A stretch of DNA of 5,344 bases from DATJXG01 sp035500455 (GTDB lineage: Bacteria; Acidobacteriota; Terriglobia; Terriglobales; Acidobacteriaceae). The DNA lies in NCBI GenBank assembly GCA_035500455.1, contig DATJXG010000067.1, forward strand, positions 1-5,344, given 5' to 3'. Under the pieces are notes generated by a model. It saw only the letters and a program-made list of their open reading frames with translations, did no database searches and was not told the origin of the DNA. How positions within the stretch are numbered: the first letter of the stretch is position 1; each line of letters starts with the position of its first letter. A program made the translations under genes and the position numbers. Shown in pieces: positions 1 to 5,286 of the stretch.

Positions 1-2
1 AT

Positions 3-134
3 TTGTTCAAGATCAAGCCCAGCGAGACCGGCGCCGAAGAAGTGTTGCTCACCATGGTAGGCGGGAAAGTTGTGTACGAGTCACCCAAGTGGACGCGAAC
101 TGCAGAGCAGTCGTCCGCGGCAGGAACTCCATAA
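3..134 (+). CDS. C-terminal fragment of a probable YtcJ-like amidohydrolase (5' end outside the window)
   Basis: An open frame runs from the window edge to a TAA at 132-134 and gives 43 residues. The segment EVLLTMVGGKVVYES resembles the final beta strands of amidohydrolase family 3 (YtcJ-like) enzymes, which typically end in a 'TMVGGKVVY' strand followed by a short polar tail. This is where the small beta-sandwich domain closes after the metal-dependent TIM barrel; no catalytic residue lies in the visible part. The frame shows no start, so this is a true partial gene. The other two frames on this strand are less protein-like, and one stops at once. The family call rests on about 15 residues recognised by eye, so it is moderate; another metallo-hydrolase with the same terminal fold (D-aminoacylase or dihydroorotase type) cannot be excluded. 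It is separated from the transporter operon by about 210 bases of repeat-bearing leader and is probably not functionally tied to it. Confidence 0.6.
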   Translation: MFKIKPSETGAEEVLLTMVGGKVVYESPKWTRTAEQSSAAGTP

Positions 135-146
135 GGAGTAAGGAGT
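133..146 (+). repeat. Tandem AAGGAGT x2 after the amidohydrolase stop
   Basis: Two perfect head-to-tail copies of AAGGAGT lie at 133-139 and 140-146, overlapping the stop codon of the upstream gene. Each copy looks like a Shine-Dalgarno sequence, but no start codon follows at a useful distance. It is therefore most simply a small slippage duplication. Confidence 0.5.
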
Positions 147-184
147 AAAGATACGGCGACCGATTTTACAGAATGTTCTCTTGG

Positions 185-286
185 TGCACCTTCGTGTACC
201 CTTGGTGTCCTTCGTGGTTGCTTTTACTAGCCATCAAATCCGGCCTGTCCAATGCAACCACCAAGGCCGCGAAGGATACGAAGTCG
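185..286. repeat. Short-period repeat array with imperfect inverted repeat in the transporter leader
   Basis: The left part (186-217) contains three units of roughly 10-11 bases of the type CCTTSGTGT: ACCTTCGTG, ACCCTTGGTGT and CCTTCGTGG. The right part (254-283) is an inverted, diverged copy: its reverse complement aligns with 190-221 at about 25 of 30 positions after one 2-base gap, including a perfect 8-base end, GTGGTTGC. As RNA this could fold into a long imperfect hairpin with a loop of about 32 bases. When translated, such repeats give low-complexity peptides (NHEGHQG on the minus strand, TTKAAKDTK on the plus strand) that often appear as spurious hypothetical proteins; I recall this repeat type from several bacterial phyla. 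I see no gene in 135-343. It may be a dispersed palindromic element that happens to sit in the 5' leader of the potD operon. Confidence 0.65.
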
Positions 287-335
287 TTCATCTGGGCGGT
301 TGCTAATTCTACGCGTCGACAGTTGCGGAAATTAC

Positions 336-342
336 AAGGAGG
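336..342 (+). promoter_or_regulatory. Shine-Dalgarno sequence upstream of potD
   Basis: AAGGAGG is a full match to the anti-Shine-Dalgarno consensus, the best in the window. It leaves only one base before the ATG at 344, but four bases before the in-frame GTG at 347. It supports initiation in this immediate area and argues against the far-upstream ATG at 173, which would translate the repeat array. Which of the two adjacent codons is used cannot be decided by reading. Confidence 0.7.
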
Positions 343-343
343 T

Positions 344-1411
344 ATGGTGCTGGCAAGGCGGGTATTCATTCTCGCGATCGCGGGGTTGATCGTTCTATTC
401 GGCTCTTGCAGCAAGAAAACCCCCACCCTCAACCTTCTGGTCTGGGAAGGCTACGCCGATCCCTCGTTCGTGCACGCCTTCGAAGAGCAATACCACTGCA
501 AAGTCTCGGCCTCCTACATGGGCTCGAGCGACGAACTCACCACCAAGCTGCGTGGCGGCAGCGCCGGCATCTACGATGTGATTTCGCCGTCCAGCGATGT
601 AGCTACATCCATCGCTGCCGCGGGTCTGGCCGAGCCGCTCGACCTCTCCAAACTGCCGAGCTACAGCCAGCTTTCGCCCAAGTTGACGACTCTGCCTCTG
701 GTGAAGCTTGACGGAAAAGTGTACGGCGTTCCCTTCATGTGGGGTCCCGATCCGCTGATCTACGACACCACCGTCTTCCCCACCCCGCCCGAAAGCTGGA
801 CCATCCTCTGGGACCCGAAATATCGCGGCAAAATTTCCGTCTGGGACGATCTGTCCACGGTTTACATGGCGGCCCAGGTCCTGGGATACGACAAGCCCGA
901 TCCCGCGCAACTCTACAATCTCAGCGACGAACAACTCGACGCAGTGAAGAAGAAACTGCTGGAGTTGAAGCCCAACATCCGGAAAATGTGGTCCACCGGC
1001 GGAGAGCTTACGAACCTGTTTCAGAATCACGAAATCGTCGCCGCCATGGGCTGGCCGCTGATGACCAACCAGCTTCGCAAGATCAACTTTCCGGTCGGCG
1101 AAACAATTCCCAAAGAAAACACCACTGGCTGGATCGACCACCTGATGATCACCGCTGGTAGCGAGAACAAAGAACTGGCCTACAAGTTCCTCGAATACAT
1201 GATCGAGGCACAGACTCAGAAGAAAGTCACCGATGTTACCGGCTATACTCCGGCCAACCCGCACGCCGCCCAGTTCATGACGCCAGATGAGATCAAGAGC
1301 CTGCATTTAGATGACGTGGACAACTACCAGAAGCGCCTCTATTTCTGGCAAAATGTCCCCCGCCGCGCCAAATACAACGAAATCTGGAATGAAGTGAAGG
1401 CGGCACAGTAG
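344..1411 (+). CDS. potD: Polyamine ABC transporter substrate-binding lipoprotein (PotD/PotF family)
   Basis: Solute-binding protein of 355 residues (E. coli PotD is about 350) that captures a polyamine-like cation outside the inner membrane and delivers it to the PotBC channel. A signal peptide is clear: an RR at 5-6, a hydrophobic stretch to about 19, then FGSC with Cys22 as the likely lipidation site (Phe at the -3 position is atypical). The mature part aligns throughout with PotD from memory: VWEGY (Trp34, Tyr37), the hinge region PFMWGPDPLIYD at 130-141, WDD at 167-169, GWP (Trp237), GWID (Trp263, Asp265) and FWQN (Gln336). These correspond to PotD ligand contacts Trp34, Tyr37, Asp168, Trp229, Trp255, Asp257 and Gln327. 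The positions of PotD Tyr85 and Glu171 appear to be Asp and Thr here, so ligand preference may differ from spermidine. The start was chosen because the signal peptide and an AAGGAGG begin here; an in-frame ATG at 173 would add 57 repeat-encoded residues. First gene of the potD-A-B-C operon. The family is secure; the substrate is inferred. Confidence 0.9.
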   Translation: MVLARRVFILAIAGLIVLFGSCSKKTPTLNLLVWEGYADPSFVHAFEEQYHCKVSASYMGSSDELTTKLRGGSAGIYDVISPSSDVATSIAAAGLAEPLDLSKLPSYSQLSPKLTTLPLVKLDGKVYGVPFMWGPDPLIYDTTVFPTPPESWTILWDPKYRGKISVWDDLSTVYMAAQVLGYDKPDPAQLYNLSDEQLDAVKKKLLELKPNIRKMWSTGGELTNLFQNHEIVAAMGWPLMTNQLRKINFPVGETIPKENTTGWIDHLMITAGSENKELAYKFLEYMIEAQTQKKVTDVTGYTPANPHAAQFMTPDEIKSLHLDDVDNYQKRLYFWQNVPRRAKYNEIWNEVKAAQ

Positions 1412-1431
1412 CGTCGGCGTCCCGCCGGCGC
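1411..1431. repeat. GC-rich hairpin at the potD stop codon
   Basis: Arms GCGTCGGCG (1411-1419) and CGCCGGCGC (1423-1431) form a 9-bp stem with one G:T wobble and a 3-base loop, TCC. The last base of the potD TAG stop is the first base of the stem. No T-run follows, so it is not a classical intrinsic terminator. A similar hairpin with the same TCC-type loop occurs after ribA at 5181-5202, which suggests a dispersed intergenic repeat. In the RNA it could act as a 3' stabiliser for potD and set its level apart from potABC; that is inference. Confidence 0.65.
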
Positions 1432-1474
1432 CAGGCCCGGCAGTGCGGCTCGGACAGAGCAGTCTTTCGAGAAC

Positions 1475-2581
1475 ATGCAGGAAGCCAGCACCAATGAATT
1501 CGCTGCAATAAACCAGGCGCCGACGCTGGCGAATCCCCTCCTCAGCATCCGCAACCTCGCCAAATCCTTCAGCAAAAATCCTGTCCTGCGCGACATCTCC
1601 CTCGAAATCGCCGAAGGGGAATTTCTCACCATCCTGGGTGAGAGCGGCTCCGGCAAGACCACGCTGCTGCGAATCATCGCCGGCTTCGAAACTGCCAGCT
1701 CCGGGGAAATCCTCATGGAAGGCCAGCGCCTCGACGCTCTGCCGCCCTACCGCCGCCGGGTGAACACAGTATTCCAGAATTACGCTCTGTTTCCCCACCT
1801 CACCGTCGCCGAAAATGTCGGTTACGGCCTGCGCGTGGCCAAGCGTCCGGCAAACGAGATTGCCGAACGCGTGGAAAAAGCCCTTGCCATGGTCAAGATG
1901 TCAGCCTATGCGCGCTCCAAGCCGGCAAAAATCAGCGGCGGCCAGCAGCAGCGCATCGCGCTGGCCCGCGCGCTGGTGAACCGTCCGCGCCTGCTCCTGC
2001 TCGATGAACCACTCTCCGCGCTCGATGCCAACCTCCGCCGCCAGATGCAGGTCGAACTGAAATCATTACAGCGCGAGGTGGGAATCTCCTTCGTCTTCGT
2101 GACCCATGACCAGGAAGAAGCCATGGTGATGTCCGACCGCATCGCTCTGCTGCGTCTGGGAGAACTCGAACAGATCGCTTCGCCGCGCGAAATTTATGCC
2201 CGCCCGGCCACCGCCTACACCGCGCAATTCATCGGACACACCAACCTGCTGCATGCCGAGATCAAAAGTGGAATTGCGCGCTGTCATACCCTGGCTTGGC
2301 CGGCAGCCTTACCCGACGGCCCACAGCTTTTTTCCCTTCGGCCGGAGAGTATTCGCCTGGCTACCGGCGCCGCTGGCCCAGGCGCTGTCCGCATCATAGG
2401 AAAGATTCAGCGCCAGGCTTTCCATGGAGCTACCGATCTCCTGCAGATTGAATGCACTGACGGTCTCGCCCTATCGGTAAGGACCGCCAGCCGCGAACAC
2501 TGGCCGGGCCAGAGCGATGTGGCATTAGAGTTTTCTCCAGCCGATGCCATCGCAATCCGCGAGTCTCTGGAGAAGACCTAG
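1475..2581 (+). CDS. potA: Polyamine ABC transporter ATP-binding subunit (PotA)
   Basis: ATPase of 368 residues that works as a cytoplasmic dimer and powers the PotBC channel. All nucleotide-binding elements are present: Walker A GESGSGKTT at 55-63 (Lys61), Q-loop Gln101 in VFQNYALFPH, signature ISGGQQQR at 153-160 (Ile in place of the usual Leu), Walker B LLLLDEP at 173-179 with catalytic Glu178, D-loop SALD at 181-184 and switch His211. After about residue 240 comes a C-terminal TOBE-type domain (SLRPESIRLA at 287-296), typical of the spermidine/putrescine, maltose and iron importer ATPases and usually a regulatory or dimer contact. Length fits PotA (378 in E. coli). The ATG at 1475 is the only plausible start: no in-frame start lies closely upstream, the next ATG falls inside the ATPase core, and no good Shine-Dalgarno sequence is seen. 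It follows potD by 63 bases and ends 1 base before potB. Sequence alone cannot separate PotA from PotG/FbpC-like ATPases; the neighbours decide it. Confidence 0.92.
   Translation: MQEASTNEFAAINQAPTLANPLLSIRNLAKSFSKNPVLRDISLEIAEGEFLTILGESGSGKTTLLRIIAGFETASSGEILMEGQRLDALPPYRRRVNTVFQNYALFPHLTVAENVGYGLRVAKRPANEIAERVEKALAMVKMSAYARSKPAKISGGQQQRIALARALVNRPRLLLLDEPLSALDANLRRQMQVELKSLQREVGISFVFVTHDQEEAMVMSDRIALLRLGELEQIASPREIYARPATAYTAQFIGHTNLLHAEIKSGIARCHTLAWPAALPDGPQLFSLRPESIRLATGAAGPGAVRIIGKIQRQAFHGATDLLQIECTDGLALSVRTASREHWPGQSDVALEFSPADAIAIRESLEKT
2569..2575 (+). promoter_or_regulatory. Shine-Dalgarno sequence of potB inside the end of potA
   Basis: GGAGAAG lies within the last codons of potA and ends 7 bases before the ATG at 2583. 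It supports that start rather than the in-frame ATG at 2544, which lies within the potA coding frame and would add 13 non-family residues. Translation of potB is probably coupled to termination of potA. Confidence 0.6.
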
Positions 2582-2582
2582 C

Positions 2583-3431
2583 ATGTTCTCCCGCGCCTAC
2601 CGCGCCGCCGTCACCGTGCCGCCGCTGATGTGGGTGGCAGTGTTTCTGCTGCTCCCCTACGCGCTGTTGTTCTGCTACAGCTTCTGGTCGGTTTCTCCGG
2701 CGCAGGTGATCGTCCACTCCTGGACGCTCGCCAACTACCAGGAGCTTTGGCAGAAGGACGTTTACCTACAGACACTGTTCCGCTCCATGTGGATCGCCGC
2801 GCGCGTGATGATTTTGTCCCTGCTGCTCGGATACCCGCTCGCCTACTACCTTTCCTTCCATGCTGGCAAGCGCAAGGACTTGCTCTACCAGATGGTCATC
2901 ATCCCGCTGTGGGTCAGCTATCTGGTCCGCGCCTACGCGTGGAAAACAATTCTCGGCAGCGACGGCGTCCTCAATACGCTATTGCAGTACGTGCACATCA
3001 CCAAACAGCCGCTGGAGTTCCTGCTCTACAGCCCGTTTGCGGTCGTCCTCACCCTCACCCATATCTACACGCCATTCACCCTGCTGCCGATTTTCGCCTC
3101 GCTGGAACACATCCCGCGAAACCTGGTGGAAGCCTCGCACGATCTGGGCGCATCGCCGCTGCAGACTTTCTGGCGAGTCATTCTGCCCCTCTCGATTCCC
3201 GGAGTTCTCGCCGGTGCAACTTTCGCCTTCGTGCTCAGCCTGGGCGATTTCCTCGCGCCGCTACTGCTGGGCGGTCCCAGCGGCATCATGATCTCCAACA
3301 TCGTAGTCAGCCTATTCGGCGCTGCCTATAACTGGCCGCTAGGCGCCGCCATCTCATTCTGCATGCTGGGGCTGGTGCTGGCGCTCTTATTTCTCTCCGA
3401 AAATCTGGAGAAGAAATGGAGCTTCCGATGA
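2583..3431 (+). CDS. potB: Polyamine ABC transporter permease (PotB)
   Basis: Inner-membrane permease of 282 residues (E. coli PotB is about 275-285), one half of the channel that pairs with PotC. Hydrophobic segments at roughly 12-33, 69-91, 103-120, 150-171, 206-228 and 253-272 fit six membrane spans of the MetI/BPD-type fold. The cytoplasmic coupling loop carries the EAA motif, starting EASHDLGASPLQTFWR at 183 and ending at Gly207; its conserved Gly189 and Pro202 contact the ATPase. N-terminal features such as LLPYALLFCYSFW, then the NYQELW segment and the LVRAYAWKTILG stretch at 114-125, match PotB/PotH-type permeases. The start at 2583 has a good Shine-Dalgarno sequence and lies 1 base after the potA stop. 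The 3' end overlaps potC by 4 bases (ATGA), indicating translational coupling. No damage or missing motif seen. The ligand is inferred from the whole operon. Confidence 0.92.
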   Translation: MFSRAYRAAVTVPPLMWVAVFLLLPYALLFCYSFWSVSPAQVIVHSWTLANYQELWQKDVYLQTLFRSMWIAARVMILSLLLGYPLAYYLSFHAGKRKDLLYQMVIIPLWVSYLVRAYAWKTILGSDGVLNTLLQYVHITKQPLEFLLYSPFAVVLTLTHIYTPFTLLPIFASLEHIPRNLVEASHDLGASPLQTFWRVILPLSIPGVLAGATFAFVLSLGDFLAPLLLGGPSGIMISNIVVSLFGAAYNWPLGAAISFCMLGLVLALLFLSENLEKKWSFR

Positions 3432-4252
3432 CCCGGAGCGAAACTACATCCAGGTCAGTCTGGCTGCCCCTGCACGCGCTCGCGGTCTTCGCATTCCTCT
3501 ATCTGCCCATCGTCACCTTGATCGTCTATTCCTTCAACGGCGAAGGCGTAGGCGGATTTCCCCCGCACCACCTCACCCTCGACTGGTACCGCATCCTCTT
3601 CGCCGACGACGCTATCTGGACCGCCGTCTTCAACAGCCTGCTGGTGGCCTTCGCCGCGATGGCGATTTCGCTGCTCTTCGGCATCCCCGCCGCGCTCGCG
3701 CTCGACCGCGCCAACTTCCCCGGCAAAGCGCTCTTCCGCCGCCTGGTATTGCTGCCGCTGATCCTGCCCGGAATCATCACCGGCCTCTCGCTGCTCATGC
3801 TCTTCCGCGAAGCCGACGTGAAGCTCAGCCTGCTGACGATCACGCTGGGCCACGGCACCGCGCTGATCTCGGTGGCCACAACGGAAGTTTTCGCCGGGCT
3901 GCAGAAGTTGGAGCGCGCCCAGGAAGAAGCCTCGCTCGACCTCGGCGCCAACTACTGGCAGACTTTTTGGCGAATAACCCTGCCCAACCTGCGCCTGTCG
4001 ATCATCGGCGCCGCCCTGCTGATCTTTACGCTGTCGATGGACGAAATCGCGGTAAGCTTTTTCCTCATTGGCCGCGACAACACCCTGCCGCTCGAAATCT
4101 GGGGCCGCCTGCGCCGCGGCATCACCCCGGAAATCAACGCCATCTCCACGATCATCTTCGTCTTTTCGCTGGCGGCCATCGTGGTCTGGTACCGCCTGCG
4201 CATGCGGGCGGAGGGCAAAGGTGAGGTCGGCGCCGAACTGCTCGAATCGTAA
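3428..4252 (+). CDS. potC: Polyamine ABC transporter permease (PotC)
   Basis: Second permease half, 274 residues (E. coli PotC is about 264). The N-terminus contains FLYLPIVTLIVYSFNG at 23-38, a hallmark of PotC/PotI. Hydrophobic spans lie near 17-36, 68-91, 104-126, 138-156, 190-211 and 237-256. The EAA loop begins EEASLDLGANYWQTFWR at 166 with Gly173 and Pro186, followed by FTLSMDEIAVSFF at 200-212, another segment I recognise from PotC relatives. Start choice: the ATG at 3428 overlaps the potB stop as ATGA and has GGAG at 3418-3421, six bases upstream. The in-frame ATG at 3416 has GGAG at 3407-3410, five bases upstream, and would give 278 residues. Both are workable; the shorter overlap is preferred but not proven. 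It is the last gene of the transporter operon, with the palindromic element about 35 bases after its stop. Confidence 0.9.
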   Translation: MTRSETTSRSVWLPLHALAVFAFLYLPIVTLIVYSFNGEGVGGFPPHHLTLDWYRILFADDAIWTAVFNSLLVAFAAMAISLLFGIPAALALDRANFPGKALFRRLVLLPLILPGIITGLSLLMLFREADVKLSLLTITLGHGTALISVATTEVFAGLQKLERAQEEASLDLGANYWQTFWRITLPNLRLSIIGAALLIFTLSMDEIAVSFFLIGRDNTLPLEIWGRLRRGITPEINAISTIIFVFSLAAIVVWYRLRMRAEGKGEVGAELLES

Positions 4253-4260
4253 CGATAACC

Positions 4261-4277
4261 GCGCGGTTTATGCGCGC
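4261..4277. repeat. Short GC hairpin just after potC
   Basis: GCGCG (4261-4265) can pair with CGCGC (4273-4277) around a 7-base loop, nine bases after the potC stop. There is no T-run behind it, so a terminator role is possible but weakly supported. Confidence 0.3.
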
Positions 4278-4287
4278 TGTCATGCTG

Positions 4288-4510
4288 AGAGCTTGTGACT
4301 TTTTCTTCCGACTATCGCGAACTGTCATCCTGAGCGAAGCGAAGGACCCCATGTCTGTGTGCTGCAGACAGCCCCAAGGCATTTTCTCCGCGCCCCGTAC
4401 TGGGCACAGAGAAAATGCCTTGAAGCGCCGTCACAGTCTGACGCCTACCCGGGATCCTTCGCTTCGCTCAGGATGACAATGTGCGAGGGAAAGAAGAAGT
4501 CACAACCTCT
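4288..4510. repeat. Nested palindromic intergenic element (GTCATCCTGAGCGAAGCG family)
   Basis: The core is a perfect 24-base inverted repeat, 4323-4346 against 4455-4478, beginning TGTCATCCTGAGCGAAGCG. It extends inward to 4350/4451 with one mismatch and outward, imperfectly, to about 4288/4510 through matching TTGTGACT (4293-4300) and AGTCACAA (4498-4505). Inside are two more inverted repeats: TGTCTG/CAGACA (4352-4357, 4365-4370), and a perfect 14-base pair CAAGGCATTTTCTC/GAGAAAATGCCTTG (4375-4388, 4409-4422), itself capped by GCCC/GGGC (4392-4395, 4402-4405). I recall the outer motif as a common dispersed sequence in Acidobacteriota and other genomes, where it yields spurious peptides such as VILSEAKDP and SFASLRMT. 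No gene is visible in 4253-4560. The element separates potC from ribA and could act as a bidirectional RNA structure; no transposase is present. Confidence 0.85.
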
Positions 4511-4549
4511 GCGCAAGCATCCCACTCGTTCAAACCTCCCTCCAGATGG

Positions 4550-4555
4550 GATAAT
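4550..4555 (+). promoter_or_regulatory. Candidate -10 element for ribA
   Basis: GATAAT, in the only AT-rich patch next to the gene, matches the TATAAT consensus at five of six positions and ends five bases before the GTG start. A weak -35 candidate, TTCAAA at 4529-4534 (four of six), gives a short 15-base spacer. If used, transcription would begin at or very near the GTG, giving a leaderless message. This is a pattern judgement only. Confidence 0.35.
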
Positions 4556-4560
4556 AATCC

Positions 4561-5169
4561 GTGGCCTCCAACTCCATCCGCCAGGTAGCCTCCGCCGACT
4601 TTCCCACCCGCTGGGGTAAGTTCCGCATCTTCGGCTTCGAGGGAGAACCCGGCGCGGACGGCCGCCCGGAGACCGCGGTCGCCCTGGTGATGGGTGACGT
4701 TCATTCCGCGCCCGCCCTGGTGCGAATCCACTCCCAGTGCCTCACCGGCGATGTCTTCGGCTCCCTGCGCTGCGATTGCCGTCAGCAACTGGAAATGGCG
4801 CTCGCCATGATCGCTCAACAGGGTGCGGGCGTGCTGATCTACGAACAACAGGAAGGACGCGGCATCGGCCTGATGGCCAAGCTGCAAGCCTACGAACTGC
4901 AGGACGCCGGCCTCGATACGGTGGAGGCCAACGAGCGTCTCGGTTTCAAAGCCGATCATCGCGAATTCGCCCTGCCCGCGGGAATCTTGAAAGCTCTCGA
5001 CATCTCTAGCGTCCGCCTGCTGTCCAATAATCCCGATAAAGTCGCTGCCCTCGAACAAGCAGGCATCGAGGTGGTGGAACGAGTCCCCTGCGAAGTCACG
5101 CCCAGCGCCCACGCGGAAGAGTATCTGAAGACCAAGAAAGAGAAGATGGGACACCTCTTCTCGTCGTAG
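4561..5169 (+). CDS. ribA: GTP cyclohydrolase II (RibA)
   Basis: Cytosolic zinc enzyme of 202 residues (E. coli RibA is 196) that opens the GTP ring to give 2,5-diamino-6-ribosylamino-4(3H)-pyrimidinone 5'-phosphate, formate and pyrophosphate, the first committed step of riboflavin synthesis. The zinc site is intact: Cys60 in RIHSQCLTGD, Cys71 and Cys73 in LRCDC. Other signature segments are EQQEGRGIGL at 95-104, AYELQD with Tyr111, DTVEAN at 119-124, LGFKADHREF with Asp132 and Arg134 (E. coli Asp126, Arg128), LLSNNPDK at 153-160 and KMGHLF near the end. It is a single-domain enzyme, not the common RibBA fusion: no DHBP synthase part precedes it. The GTG start is chosen because the protein aligns with E. 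coli RibA from its first residues (RQVASADFPTRWG) and no ATG or other good start lies nearby. The Shine-Dalgarno is poor (GGGA at 4548-4551, nine bases away). No riboflavin neighbours or FMN riboswitch are visible in the window. Confidence 0.95.
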   Translation: MASNSIRQVASADFPTRWGKFRIFGFEGEPGADGRPETAVALVMGDVHSAPALVRIHSQCLTGDVFGSLRCDCRQQLEMALAMIAQQGAGVLIYEQQEGRGIGLMAKLQAYELQDAGLDTVEANERLGFKADHREFALPAGILKALDISSVRLLSNNPDKVAALEQAGIEVVERVPCEVTPSAHAEEYLKTKKEKMGHLFSS

Positions 5170-5180
5170 CCGCCATGTAG

Positions 5181-5202
5181 GCGCGGGCGTCCCCGCCCGT
5201 GC
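5181..5202. repeat. GC-rich hairpin downstream of ribA, related to the one after potD
   Basis: Arms GCGCGGGCG (5181-5189) and CGCCCGTGC (5194-5202) form a 9-bp stem with one G:T wobble around the loop TCCC, 11 bases after the ribA stop. It shares the preceding GTAG and the core GGCGTCCC with the hairpin at 1411-1431, which supports a dispersed repeat family. There is no T-run, so any terminator role would be rho-independent only in a loose sense. Confidence 0.6.
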
Positions 5203-5260
5203 GGACAGCGTATCCGAACCATCGGAACTTGGGATGTTGAGGCCAAGTTGTGGGCTGGCC

Positions 5261-5286
5261 TGCACGGGGGAACTCCCACGCGTGCA
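5261..5286. repeat. Interrupted inverted repeat in the 3' intergenic tail
   Basis: TGCACG (5261-5266) pairs with CGTGCA (5281-5286); an inner GGG/CCC (5268-5270, 5275-5277) closes a 4-base AACT loop with a one-base bulge on one side and a three-base bulge on the other. A small GGCCA/TGGCC pair (5241-5245, 5256-5260) lies just upstream. I see no gene in 5170-5344, and no following start codon within the window. Confidence 0.4.

Noticed and set aside
185..286. CRISPR-like array
   Set aside because: The units are only about 10 bases with no spacers between them, and the second block is inverted; there are no cas genes.
173..343. N-terminal extension of potD from the ATG at 173
   Set aside because: The extra 57 residues translate the repeat array, would bury the lipoprotein signal peptide inside the protein, and lack a ribosome binding site.
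166..432. 88-residue minus-strand frame with an NHEGHQG-like end
   Set aside because: The histidine/glycine-rich end is a translation of the CCTTCGTGG-type repeat array and the rest is antisense to potD; this is a known kind of spurious hypothetical protein.
395..1306. 303-residue open frame on the minus strand
   Set aside because: It lies fully opposite potD, whose + strand protein aligns along its length with a known family. The minus-strand product shows no recognisable motif; long antisense frames are expected in GC-rich genes.
4270..4476. Small + strand frame containing VILSEAKDP and ending in a PSLRSG-like tail
   Set aside because: It is a translation of both arms of the palindromic element, with no start context or protein-like composition.
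4288..4510. Intrinsic terminator or riboswitch for ribA
   Set aside because: No T-run follows the stems, none of the conserved FMN (RFN) riboswitch blocks is recognisable, and the outer motif is a dispersed repeat.
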